Source: Chloroflexota bacterium (lineage in GTDB: Bacteria; Chloroflexota; Dehalococcoidia; GIF9; UBA5629). Taken from it: a stretch of DNA of 32,424 bases. The notes under the pieces are model-generated. The model made no database searches and was not told the origin of the DNA. It saw only the letters and a program-made list of their open reading frames with translations. Location of the stretch: assembly GCA_016865855.1 (NCBI GenBank), contig VGNX01000018.1:1-32424 (forward strand), given 5' to 3'. The translations under genes and the position numbers were made by a program. Shown one piece after another: positions 1 through 7,309 of the stretch. Numbering within the stretch: the first letter of the stretch is position 1; every line of letters begins with the position of its first letter.

Positions 1-2
1 AC

Positions 3-236
3 AACCTCGTCCTGATAGATATCAAGATGCCGGCCATGGATGGCGTGGAATTATACAGGCGTATTCAAAAGATAGCTAAATCATTAGCCCGGAGAGTAGT
101 CTTCATCACCGGCGATATTATGGGCGCCGATACCGAAAAGTTCCTCTCGGAGACTAAAGCTGCCCATATTGACAAGCCCTTCAGTGCGGAGCAGTTGAAG
201 AGAGAGGTAAGGCGCGCTTTGACCGGAGGTCAGTAG
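3..236 (+). CDS. Response regulator receiver domain, C-terminal part (5' end outside window)
   Basis: The reading frame is open from the first complete codon of the window to a TAG at 234-236, so the start lies upstream of the window. The visible part begins in the strand carrying the phospho-acceptor aspartate (NLVLIDIKMP, Asp at bases 18-20). It continues to the conserved lysine of the receiver fold (HIDKPF) and a final helix. No output domain follows the receiver, so the C-terminus is the receiver itself; anything N-terminal to it, such as a kinase or PAS module, cannot be seen. The role is phosphotransfer signalling in the cytoplasm. An ATG at 27 is internal to the phosphorylation-site strand and cannot be the real start. 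A terminator follows immediately, so the gene is the end of its transcript. Confidence 0.85.
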   Translation, partial: NLVLIDIKMPAMDGVELYRRIQKIAKSLARRVVFITGDIMGADTEKFLSETKAAHIDKPFSAEQLKREVRRALTGGQ

Positions 237-238
237 TG

Positions 239-264
239 AAACCGACCACCTAAGTGGTCGGTTT
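239..264 (+). terminator. Intrinsic terminator after receiver gene
   Basis: An 11-base arm (239-249), a four-base loop ctaa and a perfectly complementary arm (254-264) form a strong hairpin whose 3' arm ends in TTT and is followed by ctgctt. It begins three bases after the TAG of the receiver gene. The remaining bases up to the next gene at 519 show nothing else that I can recognise. Confidence 0.75.
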
Positions 265-518
265 CTGCTTCTGAACGATAGCCCCCTGGGATGCCGAGGT
301 GGTGGCAGCCGCGTTACAAATCTTGACTGCAAATAAGCCGCTCTCTGCTTTGTTGGATAACAGCCTTGGGGACATACTTGTCATGAAGGGATACATACCT
401 TACTTTTTTACTACACGTAAAGTTACTTATAGGCTATTCACAATAGCTCTGGGGAGCAGTATATTAGATTAGGCTGGATTCAGCGATAAGTTATCGAGCA
501 GGGGAGTGACTAATCTAA

Positions 519-1847
519 ATGGGAAAGACAGATAAACAAAACAAATCCGGGATGGGTGAGTCGGCAGAACTGGCTCAAGCTTTGATGCGTTGTGCCGGAA
601 CAGGGATTTACGTTGTCCAGGATGGAAAATTTCAGTATGTTAACTCACTGTTCCAGGAGCTAACAGGTTATACAGAGCGGGAACTGCGAGGCAAGTATTC
701 TCTCGACCTGGTTCATACTGAGGATAGAGAAGCAGTCAGGAAGAAGGCGATAGAAAACCTGAAAGACCACTGTCTATTGCCCTATGAGTACAGATTTATG
801 AAGAAGAACGGCGAGGTAATGTGGGTTTTAGAGAGACTTGTCTCAACTGAGTACAGAGGAAAACGGACCGCCGTGGGAAGCTTTATGGACATCACCGAAC
901 ACGAGCAGTTGGAAGAGGCCCTAGCAAGATCAGAGGAGAGATATCGGACTATACTGGCTGAGATAGAAGAAGGCTACTATGAGGTAGACCTCGCTGGTAA
1001 CTTCACCTTCGTCAATAACGCAACTTGTCGTCAATTCGGATACTCCAAGGAAGAGTTAATCGGAATGAACTATCGAGTCTATGTATCCAAAGAGGATGCA
1101 AAGAGCGTGTATAAGGCCTGGAGTAAAGTCTACCGGACAGGCGAGCCACTGAAATCGTATCCCTTTGCAAGCATTAGAAAAGATGGAACGCAAATATTTT
1201 TAGAAAACTCAGTTTCCCCTTTGCGAAACAATGAGGGAAAGATTATCGGATTTCGGTCAATCAGCCGTGATGTTACCGAGCATAAGCAGTTCGAACAAAA
1301 GCTTGCTGAAATGGCCACCCATGACCCACTGACTGGCCTGCCCAACAGAGTATTGTTAAGTGACCGTTTTACGATTGGGTTGGCTCTGTCACGGCGCAGT
1401 GGTAACAGACTGGCCGTACTGATGCTCGATTTGGATCGATTTAAGGCTATTAACGATGCTATGGGGCACGACGTCGGTGACCAGTTACTGAAAGCCGTTG
1501 GAGAGCGGTTGACAGGTATTATGCGCAAGAGCGATACGATTGCCCGTATAGGTGGAGATGAGTTCATTTTGGTGTTACCACAAATCTCCCAGGCGAACGA
1601 TGCTGCCGAGTTCGCCCAAAGAATCTTAGATGCCTTTCAAGAGCCATTTGTTTTTGGTGGTTACCGGCTCCATATCACAACCAGCATTGGCATTGCTGTT
1701 TACCCCGAAGGTGGGAAAGATATTGAAAGCTTATTGAAGAATGCTGACACCGCCATGTACTGGGCTAAGGAGAAAGGTCGGGATATCTATAGATTTTATG
1801 ATGGCAGCGAGGCCGCTACCTTGTTGGCAAAGCAAAGAAGAGTGTGA
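519..1847 (+). CDS. PAS-PAS-GGDEF diguanylate cyclase
   Basis: This 442-residue cytoplasmic protein has no membrane segment. Two PAS domains (about residues 20-130 and 140-262, each ending in a PAC-like DITEH or DVTEH linker) precede a GGDEF domain (about 270-430). The signature GGDEF is intact at residues 345-349, and the inhibitory-site motif RxxD (RKSD, 336-339) sits exactly five residues before it. The enzyme should therefore make cyclic di-GMP from two GTP and be feedback-inhibited by it. The DLDRFKAIND stretch supplies the metal-binding aspartate. No EAL or HD-GYP domain is attached. The PAS domains presumably sense a ligand or redox signal; no haem- or flavin-specific residues can be assigned by eye. 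A purine-rich GGGGAG at 501-506 is the likely ribosome binding site, with a slightly long spacing. It seems monocistronic. Confidence 0.93.
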   Translation: MGKTDKQNKSGMGESAELAQALMRCAGTGIYVVQDGKFQYVNSLFQELTGYTERELRGKYSLDLVHTEDREAVRKKAIENLKDHCLLPYEYRFMKKNGEVMWVLERLVSTEYRGKRTAVGSFMDITEHEQLEEALARSEERYRTILAEIEEGYYEVDLAGNFTFVNNATCRQFGYSKEELIGMNYRVYVSKEDAKSVYKAWSKVYRTGEPLKSYPFASIRKDGTQIFLENSVSPLRNNEGKIIGFRSISRDVTEHKQFEQKLAEMATHDPLTGLPNRVLLSDRFTIGLALSRRSGNRLAVLMLDLDRFKAINDAMGHDVGDQLLKAVGERLTGIMRKSDTIARIGGDEFILVLPQISQANDAAEFAQRILDAFQEPFVFGGYRLHITTSIGIAVYPEGGKDIESLLKNADTAMYWAKEKGRDIYRFYDGSEAATLLAKQRRV

Positions 1848-1860
1848 GCATAGGTTCCCT

Positions 1861-1900
1861 TCGAGGCGGTTGATGTTCAGTCCAGTGGGGCTCAGTGGAC
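1861..1900. repeat. Diverged 40-base direct repeat, copy 1
   Basis: Bases 1861-1900 align without gaps with 2844-2883, with about 30 of 40 positions identical; both begin tcgaggcggttg and end tggac. The two copies lie in the same orientation on either side of the toxin-antitoxin pair. They may be remnants of a duplicated gene end or the scar of an insertion. I recognise no encoded product. Confidence 0.45.
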
Positions 1901-2045
1901 GGAACAAAGAACTTTCACCCTGGCTTTCAGCCTTGCCATTTAGACCATTGTTAACTACTATTGCAGCAAGGAAGTGATCTCAGGTGCAAAAAATGGGAGA
2001 GCCATCTTGTTCTCAGACGGAACAGAAAGTAATCTGGAGCAAATT

Positions 2046-2318
2046 TCAATCTAGCTCTTTTATTAGCTCCTTTACCGAATCGAAAACTTTTACACGTCCA
2101 GATTTGATGTCCTCTTCAGCCTCTTTTTCACCTTCTTGCCAGCTTTTTGTCCAGAAATAAGCCTGGCTCTTGTCCACCAGCTTTTTCGGCACTAACACTG
2201 CCTTTTCATCCACAATTTCTATTTCAACGATATCGCCTTCATCAATACCAAGTTTCCTGCGTACAGATGCCGGAAGTGTGATTTGGCCATGTCTTGTAAT
2301 TTTACTATATACACTCAT
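2046..2318 (-). CDS. AbrB/MazE-type antitoxin (SpoVT-AbrB domain)
   Basis: This 90-residue protein has a typical swapped-hairpin AbrB DNA-binding domain in its first half: SKITRHGQITLPASVRR followed by GIDEGDIVEIE. An acidic, charged tail of about 40 residues is the likely toxin-neutralising part. It lies 12 bases after the toxin stop codon, and its Shine-Dalgarno AGGAGG (2327-2332 on the complementary strand) overlaps that stop codon, so the two are translationally coupled. The protein should repress its own promoter and bind the RelE-like toxin encoded just upstream. AbrB-type antitoxins are classically paired with MazF or VapC toxins, so the pairing with a RelE-fold toxin is a mix-and-match arrangement. 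Confidence 0.85.
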   Translation of the reverse strand: MSVYSKITRHGQITLPASVRRKLGIDEGDIVEIEIVDEKAVLVPKKLVDKSQAYFWTKSWQEGEKEAEEDIKSGRVKVFDSVKELIKELD

Positions 2319-2330
2319 CTTTCAAACCTC

Positions 2331-2591
2331 CTAAGGTTGTCCAAGCGCTTCGTCATGATGTCCGATATTACGCAAAACGATAGTATCAGCGTCTAGCTGG
2401 AATGTTATTCTTAATGACTGACTAGCTCTTGCCTCCCAGATATTTCCAGTTCCTTTTACCTTTTTTACCCTTAGAGAAGGATAGCTCATATTCACTGCGA
2501 GATTTTCGATAGCCTTATGAACTAATCTCTTATCGTTTGCGCTGAGTTGCCTCCAAGCTTTCTTGAACCTATCGGTACGAGCAATCTTCAT
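2331..2591 (-). CDS. RelE/ParE-superfamily toxin
   Basis: The 86-residue basic protein has the RelE/YafQ-like layout: an N-terminal helical pair (DRFKKAWRQLSANDKRLVHKA), a central strand-rich part ending in RITFQ, and a closing IVLRNIGHHDEAL strand with the GxHDxxL motif common in this superfamily. RelE-like members cleave mRNA on the ribosome, whereas ParE-like members poison gyrase. The GHHDEAL ending favours the ribonuclease side, but the catalytic residues are too variable to decide. It is the first gene of the pair, upstream of its antitoxin, the reverse of the commonest order. The start is ATG at 2589-2591. A direct-repeat operator candidate lies just upstream. Confidence 0.82.
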   Translation of the reverse strand: MKIARTDRFKKAWRQLSANDKRLVHKAIENLAVNMSYPSLRVKKVKGTGNIWEARASQSLRITFQLDADTIVLRNIGHHDEALGQP

Positions 2592-2603
2592 TATTAAGCT
2601 TGT

Positions 2604-2630
2604 TACTATATTACGATAATACTATATTAC
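2604..2630 (-). promoter_or_regulatory. Candidate operator of the toxin-antitoxin operon
   Basis: The 11-base sequence tactatattac occurs twice, at 2604-2614 and 2620-2630, separated by five bases (period 16), starting 13 bases upstream of the toxin start codon. The repeated AT-rich core would overlap a promoter read toward the toxin. Direct or inverted repeats at this position are typical binding sites for antitoxin autorepression. The assignment to the AbrB-like antitoxin is inference. Confidence 0.5.
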
Positions 2631-2843
2631 TAATATCCAAAGATGTCAAATATAGTGCTAATAGCAATCAAATTGGTGGACAGGGAAGTGCGGGTAAAAA
2701 TAAGCAAGCGGTTATTTAATGTTTTGCTAAACTTTTGTAAGCAATGGTGGAGCTGAGGTAGCAATAGGCAGAACTTTTGAACTTGTTTTTAGCCTCACAA
2801 TCTGAAATTCAGCTCTTACGAGGGCAGTTTTAATAGTTTTCCG

Positions 2844-2883
2844 TCGAGGCGGTTGGTGTCCAGTCTGGTGGGCGCTTATGGAC
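2844..2883. repeat. Diverged 40-base direct repeat, copy 2
   Basis: This is the partner of 1861-1900 in the same orientation, with about 30 of 40 bases identical, lying on the other side of the toxin-antitoxin pair. See copy 1. Confidence 0.45.
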
Positions 2884-2948
2884 AGTTCCTTTGTATTAAA
2901 GCTCTCCACAATTTAGCTATATTACGTACACAGTGCGTGCACAGATTG

Positions 2949-4469
2949 CTAGCTCAGGCTCCTCTGGCGGTATTGGAGGGCTTCGGCGAGGTGGTTGGCT
3001 TTGATGATGTCGGCGCCGTCGAGGTCGGCGATGGTTCGGGCTAGCTTGAGTACACGGTGGAAGGCACGGGCGGTTAAATGGAGTTGCTTCATAGCCGTAC
3101 GCAGCAGGCTCTGGGCTGGCGGGTCAACACGGCAGAACTCCTTAACCTCTATGGGCGTCATCTCGGTGTTGCACATAAGCTTTGTCCCTTCAAAGCGCCT
3201 CTGTTGAATTTGCCTGGCAGCTTCAACCCTAGTTCGAACTTTCTCCGAGCTTTCGCCCAGGGTGTCATCGGTAAGCTTTTCGTATTCGACTCGCGGGACT
3301 TCGATAAAGATGTCGATGCGGTCGAGAAGCGGCCCGCTGATTCGCTTCTGGTAGCGCGAGATTTCACCTGAGGAGCACTTGCATTCTTTAACCGGGTCAC
3401 CGTAATAACCGCAGGGACATGGGTTCATGGCGCCCACCAGCATAAAGTTGGCCGGGAAGGTGACGCTGCCTTGAGCCCGGCTGATGGTGACAACCTTGTC
3501 CTCCACAGGCTGGCGCAGTGATTCCAGAGCCATGTGGCTGAATTCGGGGAACTCATCAAGAAAGAGCACGCCGCGGTGGCTTAAGCTTATTTCACCGGGG
3601 CGAGGCCAGTGTCCACCGCCGACCAGGCCGGCGTGGGAGATGGTATAATGTGGCGAGCGGTAGGGACGCTGGTTGATGAGGGGCGTGTCCTGAGAAAGAA
3701 GCCCGCTGACGCTGTAGATTTTGGTCACCTCTAAAGCCTCGGCTAGAGTCATCGCTGGCATTATGGATGGTAGCGAACGGGCAAGCATGGTCTTGCCGCT
3801 GCCCGGTGGGCCAGACATGAGGATATTATGTCCGCCAGTAGCGGCTACTTCTGTAGCGCGTTTGGCATGTTCCTGTCCCTTTATGTGGGCCAGGTCAACA
3901 TGGGAGAAGTCAGTGGTGACGTCTCTCCAGTCTTTATCCGGCTGATATTGAGGGATTGATATCTCACCTCGAAGATGGCTGACCAGTTGAGCTAGTGATA
4001 CAGAAGGGATGACCTTGATGCCATCCAGCATGGAGGCTTCGTTGGCATCATCGGACGGCACGAAGACATCTGACAACCCCTTGTCTCGAGCTAGAGCAGC
4101 CATGGGCAAGATGCCATGGGTATGTCGCAGGCTGCCATCGAGTGAAAGCTCGCCGAGGAAAAGCATGTTTGAGACGTCAGCATATACTTGCTCTGAGCTG
4201 AGCAATATGCCGATGGCAATGGGCAGGTCGTAGGCAGGGCCGGCTTTCTTTAAATCAGCGGGGGCAAGATTTACCGTAATTCGCCTGGTTGGGAAAATAC
4301 ATCCAGAGTTGCGGATGGCAGCCCGGACACGTTCTCTAGCTTCCTGCACTGCAGTATCTGGTAGACCGACGATGGTGAAGGAGGGAAGCCCGGGAGAGAT
4401 GTCAGCTTCTACTTCAACGATGGCTCCTTCCAGCCCGACTACGGCACAGCTCATAACTTTAGCCAGCAT
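2949..4469 (-). CDS. comM: ComM/YifB-family Mg-chelatase-like AAA+ ATPase
   Basis: This 506-residue protein is full length for the family. It has an N-terminal Lon-protease-like fold (MLAKVMSCAVVGLEG onward), an AAA+ module with Walker A GPPGSGKT at about 224-227 and Walker B LFLDE, a cysteine cluster (NPCPCGYYG then CKC), and the C-terminal Mg-chelatase helical domain. ComM acts as a hexameric helicase promoting branch migration when transformed DNA is integrated; outside naturally competent species its role is less clear. I chose the ATG at 4467-4469 over the GTG two codons upstream because family members begin MLAKV and AGGA lies seven bases before it. The next gene upstream on this strand, the CinA-Nudix gene, belongs to a family also linked historically to competence. 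Confidence 0.92.
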   Translation of the reverse strand: MLAKVMSCAVVGLEGAIVEVEADISPGLPSFTIVGLPDTAVQEARERVRAAIRNSGCIFPTRRITVNLAPADLKKAGPAYDLPIAIGILLSSEQVYADVSNMLFLGELSLDGSLRHTHGILPMAALARDKGLSDVFVPSDDANEASMLDGIKVIPSVSLAQLVSHLRGEISIPQYQPDKDWRDVTTDFSHVDLAHIKGQEHAKRATEVAATGGHNILMSGPPGSGKTMLARSLPSIMPAMTLAEALEVTKIYSVSGLLSQDTPLINQRPYRSPHYTISHAGLVGGGHWPRPGEISLSHRGVLFLDEFPEFSHMALESLRQPVEDKVVTISRAQGSVTFPANFMLVGAMNPCPCGYYGDPVKECKCSSGEISRYQKRISGPLLDRIDIFIEVPRVEYEKLTDDTLGESSEKVRTRVEAARQIQQRRFEGTKLMCNTEMTPIEVKEFCRVDPPAQSLLRTAMKQLHLTARAFHRVLKLARTIADLDGADIIKANHLAEALQYRQRSLS

Positions 4470-4512
4470 ATTCACTTCCTGAGGGAGTTAAGGCGCGAAG
4501 TGCACGCGTATC

Positions 4513-5430
4513 TCATTTAATCACCCGCGCCAGGGCTTTCGCCAGTCCGGGAACGGTTTCGAATTTCTTAAGTTCCCCGGGTTTAATCCACTTAGCTTCG
4601 GTATGTTCCCAGTCTATCTTGATTTTTTCCGGAGCTTTTGCGTGGAAAAGGAATGGGTGCACTATCCATTTTCGGTTCAGGCTTTTATCGATGACTTCCA
4701 ATGGTTCGCCTTTCTTTATCAACTTCAGGTCCTTTTTGTACAGTTCAGTTTCCTCGCTTATCTCGGTGAAGGCTTGGTCAACATCGTTTGTCTCTATATA
4801 GCCGCTGACGCCGGCCCAGCTTCTACGGTAGGTGCTGACTTTGTGGCTCCGTCTTAAAATCAGGATTTTGCCGCCATGTTCGAGGAAGCAGGTGACTACA
4901 TGCTTCTCCTCCAGTGTACTAGCGGCTGTTTTGCCGAGGTGTGTTTGGAAATATTCTTTGAGCAGGCTCAGCGCTGCTTCAGCAGCCTTTTGCTTGTTTT
5001 GCTCTCTATTGCCTGGAAAGTGATGCTCTTGAGTCAATGTGGTATCCTTAGCTGATAGGCCGAGATAGAATAGTCCTACAGGTTTGCCCGGTGCAGCACC
5101 AGTGGGCCCAGCAATGCCAGTATCGGATATGCAGATATCTACTTTGAGCAATTTCCTGCCACTTTCAGCCATCTCTATGGCTGTCTGGGGGCTGACGGCT
5201 CCATGTTTCTTAAGGGTCTGCTTTTTCACCCCAAGAATTTCCGTTTTGGCTTCATTACTATAGGAAACGATGGAGCCCTTGTAGTAATCGGAACTACCCG
5301 GGACGTTGGTTATCTTATCGCTTATCCTGCCGCCGGTAGCTGATTCGACAGTGCCAATCGTCAACAGTTTCCCTGTTTTGGCCTGGTACTCTCTGAGCAG
5401 TTGGGCGATATCGTCTTGTAATGCTGTCAT
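4513..5430 (-). CDS. CinA C-terminal (NMN amidohydrolase-like) domain fused to Nudix domain
   Basis: The 305-residue protein is a fusion. Residues 1-165 match the CinA C-terminal or PncC domain, which deamidates nicotinamide mononucleotide: the catalytic serine motif ESATGG (Ser30), NVPGSSDYY and IVSYSNEAK are all present, as is the GIAGPTG loop. Residues from about 175 form a Nudix-like hydrolase domain. Its box region (210-230) keeps the metal-binding ExxEE core (E223, E226, E227) but has threonine for the usual arginine, glutamate for the late glycine, and is two residues shorter than the 23-residue consensus. The N-terminal CinA MoCF-like domain is absent. A combined NMN/pyridine-nucleotide recycling role is inference. 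The start ATG has a good GGGAGATGA before it; a 43-base gap separates it from comM. Confidence 0.85.
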   Translation of the reverse strand: MTALQDDIAQLLREYQAKTGKLLTIGTVESATGGRISDKITNVPGSSDYYKGSIVSYSNEAKTEILGVKKQTLKKHGAVSPQTAIEMAESGRKLLKVDICISDTGIAGPTGAAPGKPVGLFYLGLSAKDTTLTQEHHFPGNREQNKQKAAEAALSLLKEYFQTHLGKTAASTLEEKHVVTCFLEHGGKILILRRSHKVSTYRRSWAGVSGYIETNDVDQAFTEISEETELYKKDLKLIKKGEPLEVIDKSLNRKWIVHPFLFHAKAPEKIKIDWEHTEAKWIKPGELKKFETVPGLAKALARVIK

Positions 5431-5521
5431 TCATCTCCCTTTGGTAATTTAGAAGGCTGGGCCAATTTTAACAGAAACCTGGATGGGTAAGCTAGGGGGG
5501 GATTCTTGTGGTTGTTTGCTA

Positions 5522-5632
5522 ATGTAGCGGCGAGGCTTTAGCCTCGCTAGATTCCAGCTTCGGGCGACCTTAAAAGGTCGCCGCTACATGTGTGGGATAA
5601 GAAGGGCGACCCTAAAGGGTCGCAACTACATT
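5522..5632. repeat. Nested-hairpin repeat, family A, copy 1
   Basis: Outer arms atgtagcgg (5522-5530) and ccgctacat (5581-5589) enclose two inner palindromes, cgaggctttagcctcg and gcgaccttaaaaggtcgc. A further palindrome, gcgaccctaaagggtcgc, ends in aactacat. The same building blocks recur at 8457-8565 and 13433-13528. It has no coding potential; it is probably a non-autonomous palindromic (REP/MITE-like) element. Confidence 0.8.
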
Positions 5633-5654
5633 GAAAACGGACTGTTGATAAACA

Positions 5655-5712
5655 CTCTCGATCCTTCGCTTCGCTCAGGATGACATGAAGGGAAAGGGCT
5701 CAGGATGACACG
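5655..5712. repeat. Family B palindromic repeat, copy 1 (partial)
   Basis: The stretch cgatccttcgcttcgctcaggatgac is the half-element seen in the other family B copies (tgtcat-cctgagcgaagcgaaggatc in reverse). A second, shorter ctcaggatgaca follows at 5700-5710. It has only one half of the inverted repeat. Confidence 0.65.
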
Positions 5713-5723
5713 GAATCGGGTAG

Positions 5724-5769
5724 ATTGGAGCATCGGCTCCAATCGTGCCTAGAGCGGATGCTCTAGGCA
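5724..5769. repeat. Two adjacent perfect hairpins
   Basis: The first has 8-base arms attggagc and gctccaat (5724-5731, 5736-5743) around atcg. The second has 10-base arms tgcctagagc and gctctaggca (5746-5755, 5760-5769) around ggat. Only two bases separate them. The architecture resembles family A (short perfect stems, four-base loops), with different stem sequences. Confidence 0.7.
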
Positions 5770-5779
5770 TACCCATTTT

Positions 5780-5900
5780 TGTCATTGCGAGGAGCAAAGC
5801 GACGAAGCAATCTCAGTCGAAGGCGGACGTGGTTGCTATGCGGAGATTGCCACGCCTTTGGCTCGCAATGACAGTAGGGGGAGAGGCTCGCAATGACAGT
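5780..5900. repeat. Family B palindromic repeat, copy 2
   Basis: The element runs from tgtcattgcgaggagcaaagcg to the complementary ggctcgcaatgaca (5780-5873), followed by a repeated half-copy ctcgcaatgacagt to about 5900. It lies directly before the MBL-fold gene and supplies part of an open frame that extends that gene artificially upstream. Confidence 0.75.
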
Positions 5901-5918
5901 GGGCAAAGGTTTGGAGTG

Positions 5919-6740
5919 ATGACACGGAGTCTCTCTAGCTTTCCTGATATAATTAGGGCTGTGGAGGGTCTGCCGGACACAATAACCTTTCTAGGTACTG
6001 CGGGTGCTCGGTTTGTGGTGACCAAGCAGTTTTTAGCTTCAGGAGGTGCCTGGCTCAATTTCGGCGGCACTGAGATACTCCTTGATCCTGGTCCTGGCTG
6101 CCTTGTTCAAAGCGTCAAGAGAAAACTTGATGCTTCCAGGCTGAAGGCTATCATCTTGTCTCATAAACACCTAGACCACTCCGGCGACATCAATATCATG
6201 ATTGAAGCGATGACTGAGGGTGGCTGGAAGCAGCGCGGTGTGGTATTTGCGCCATCGGATGCTCTGGATAAGGATGCTGTAATTCTCCCGTACCTGCAAA
6301 ACTACCCACAGGAGATAGATATTTTGTCTGAGGGCAAATCTTATTCTATCGAAGATATCTCTTTTGAGACTCCGGTGAAGCACAGGCATCCTGTTGAGAC
6401 CTATGGCTTTGTTTTCAGAACACCGCGGCATACCCTTTCCTGGATTACCGACACCAAGTATTTCGGTGCATTGTCCAGATATTACCGGGCTGAGCTGTTA
6501 ATTATGAATGTAGTTATGCTGGAGCCTCGGGATGGGGCTGACCATTTATCTATTCCTGAGGCCAGGCAGATAATTGGGGAAGTGAAACCCAAGGCTGCCA
6601 TACTCACCCACTTTGGTATGTCACTGTGGCGGGCTAAGCCCTGGGAATTGGCCCAGAAGCTGAGCGACGATACAGGTATTAAGGTTATTGCGGCTCGTGA
6701 TGGCATGAGGTTTGATTTAGCGAGGTTGGAAGAGCTATAA
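5919..6740 (+). CDS. MBL-fold metallo-hydrolase
   Basis: This 273-residue metallo-beta-lactamase-fold protein carries the zinc-binding signature HxHxDH (SHKHLDHSGD), an early GTAGARF strand, a PVKHRHPVETYGF loop, an ITDTKY strand and a final histidine in ILTHFG. The arrangement resembles the RNase Z/phosphodiesterase branch, but no exosite or RNA-specific element can be named, so the substrate is unknown. The open frame extends upstream to 5745, but that part is a translated repeat. I take ATG 5919, which has AAAGG at 5906-5910 and GGAG just before it. It stands alone between repeats. Confidence 0.85.
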   Translation: MTRSLSSFPDIIRAVEGLPDTITFLGTAGARFVVTKQFLASGGAWLNFGGTEILLDPGPGCLVQSVKRKLDASRLKAIILSHKHLDHSGDINIMIEAMTEGGWKQRGVVFAPSDALDKDAVILPYLQNYPQEIDILSEGKSYSIEDISFETPVKHRHPVETYGFVFRTPRHTLSWITDTKYFGALSRYYRAELLIMNVVMLEPRDGADHLSIPEARQIIGEVKPKAAILTHFGMSLWRAKPWELAQKLSDDTGIKVIAARDGMRFDLARLEEL

Positions 6741-6785
6741 GGAAGTGTTTGCCGTTGCGAATTGTAACTCTGGATTCTTTCCAGT

Positions 6786-6858
6786 TGTCATCCTGAGCGA
6801 AGCGAAGGATCTTTATAAAGTGAGATTCTTCGGTCGCTTTGCTCCCTCAGAATGACAA
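6786..6858. repeat. Family B palindromic repeat, copy 3
   Basis: The arm tgtcatcctgagcgaagcgaaggatc pairs with the arm gattcttcggtcgctttgctccctcagaatgaca. The copies differ mainly in the centre. It lies between convergent genes. Confidence 0.75.
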
Positions 6859-6872
6859 AAAAGGGGTGCCCT

Positions 6873-7142
6873 CTAGAAGCGTCCCTTTTTCAGCCTAGGT
6901 AGGGAAATCAGCAGACTAAACATTACATAAAGTGCGAAGATGAGCAAGAGTATGCCTATTAGCAAGGCCAGGAAAAGGAACTCAAGCATGAAGATAGGCA
7001 GCATCAGGAAAGAAGAGATTCCGGAGAACCTTCTTGTCCTGATGAAGCTGCGGCGATTGCTTATCCGGACGAAGCCCTGATTAAGGAGCTTCGGCGGAGT
7101 TACTGGCACGGGAAGCCTTGACTGGCTATCTGGCTCTTTCAT
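6873..7142 (-). CDS. Small membrane protein of unknown function
   Basis: The 89-residue protein has a basic, proline-containing N-terminal half (to about residue 42) and a strongly hydrophobic segment of about 40 residues (ISSFLMLPIFMLEFLFLALL onward), enough for two closely spaced membrane helices. It ends in a basic LPRLKKGRF. I do not recognise a family. There is no Shine-Dalgarno before the ATG, but a TATAAT sits nine bases upstream, which would give a nearly leaderless mRNA. It is probably real because of its coherent topology, but small. Confidence 0.5.
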   Translation of the reverse strand: MKEPDSQSRLPVPVTPPKLLNQGFVRISNRRSFIRTRRFSGISSFLMLPIFMLEFLFLALLIGILLLIFALYVMFSLLISLPRLKKGRF

Positions 7143-7151
7143 TAGTAGTTA

Positions 7152-7182
7152 ATTATAGCTGGAGGGTAGTGGTGAAGTCCAA
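7152..7182 (-). promoter_or_regulatory. Candidate promoter for the 89-residue membrane protein
   Basis: On the minus strand, TTGGAC (7177-7182) and a perfect TATAAT (7152-7157) are spaced 19 bases apart. The -10 box ends nine bases before the ATG, so transcription would begin two or three bases before the start codon (leaderless). Confidence 0.35.
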
Positions 7183-7198
7183 TTTGGAGGTTTCTTGT

Positions 7199-7257
7199 TT
7201 GTCACCCTGAGCGATAGCGAAGGGTCTCTAGATTCTTCGCTACGCTCAGAATGACAG
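7199..7257. repeat. Family B palindromic repeat, copy 4
   Basis: tgtcaccctgagcgatagcgaagggtct is followed by the near-complementary arm agattcttcgctacgctcagaatgaca. This is a compact copy with almost no centre. Confidence 0.78.
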
Positions 7258-7309
7258 CGAGAAAGAGCTCGTAATAACAGAGGAGAATTGCTAAACAATA
7301 TGGGGAGTG

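Larger units (their letters stand above)
2592..2948. other. Intergenic stretch between toxin and comM
   Basis: Apart from the operator candidate near its left end and the second copy of the diverged 40-base repeat (2844-2883), I see no gene here. The short reading frames in it have no convincing start sites or family resemblance. Confidence 0.5.
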
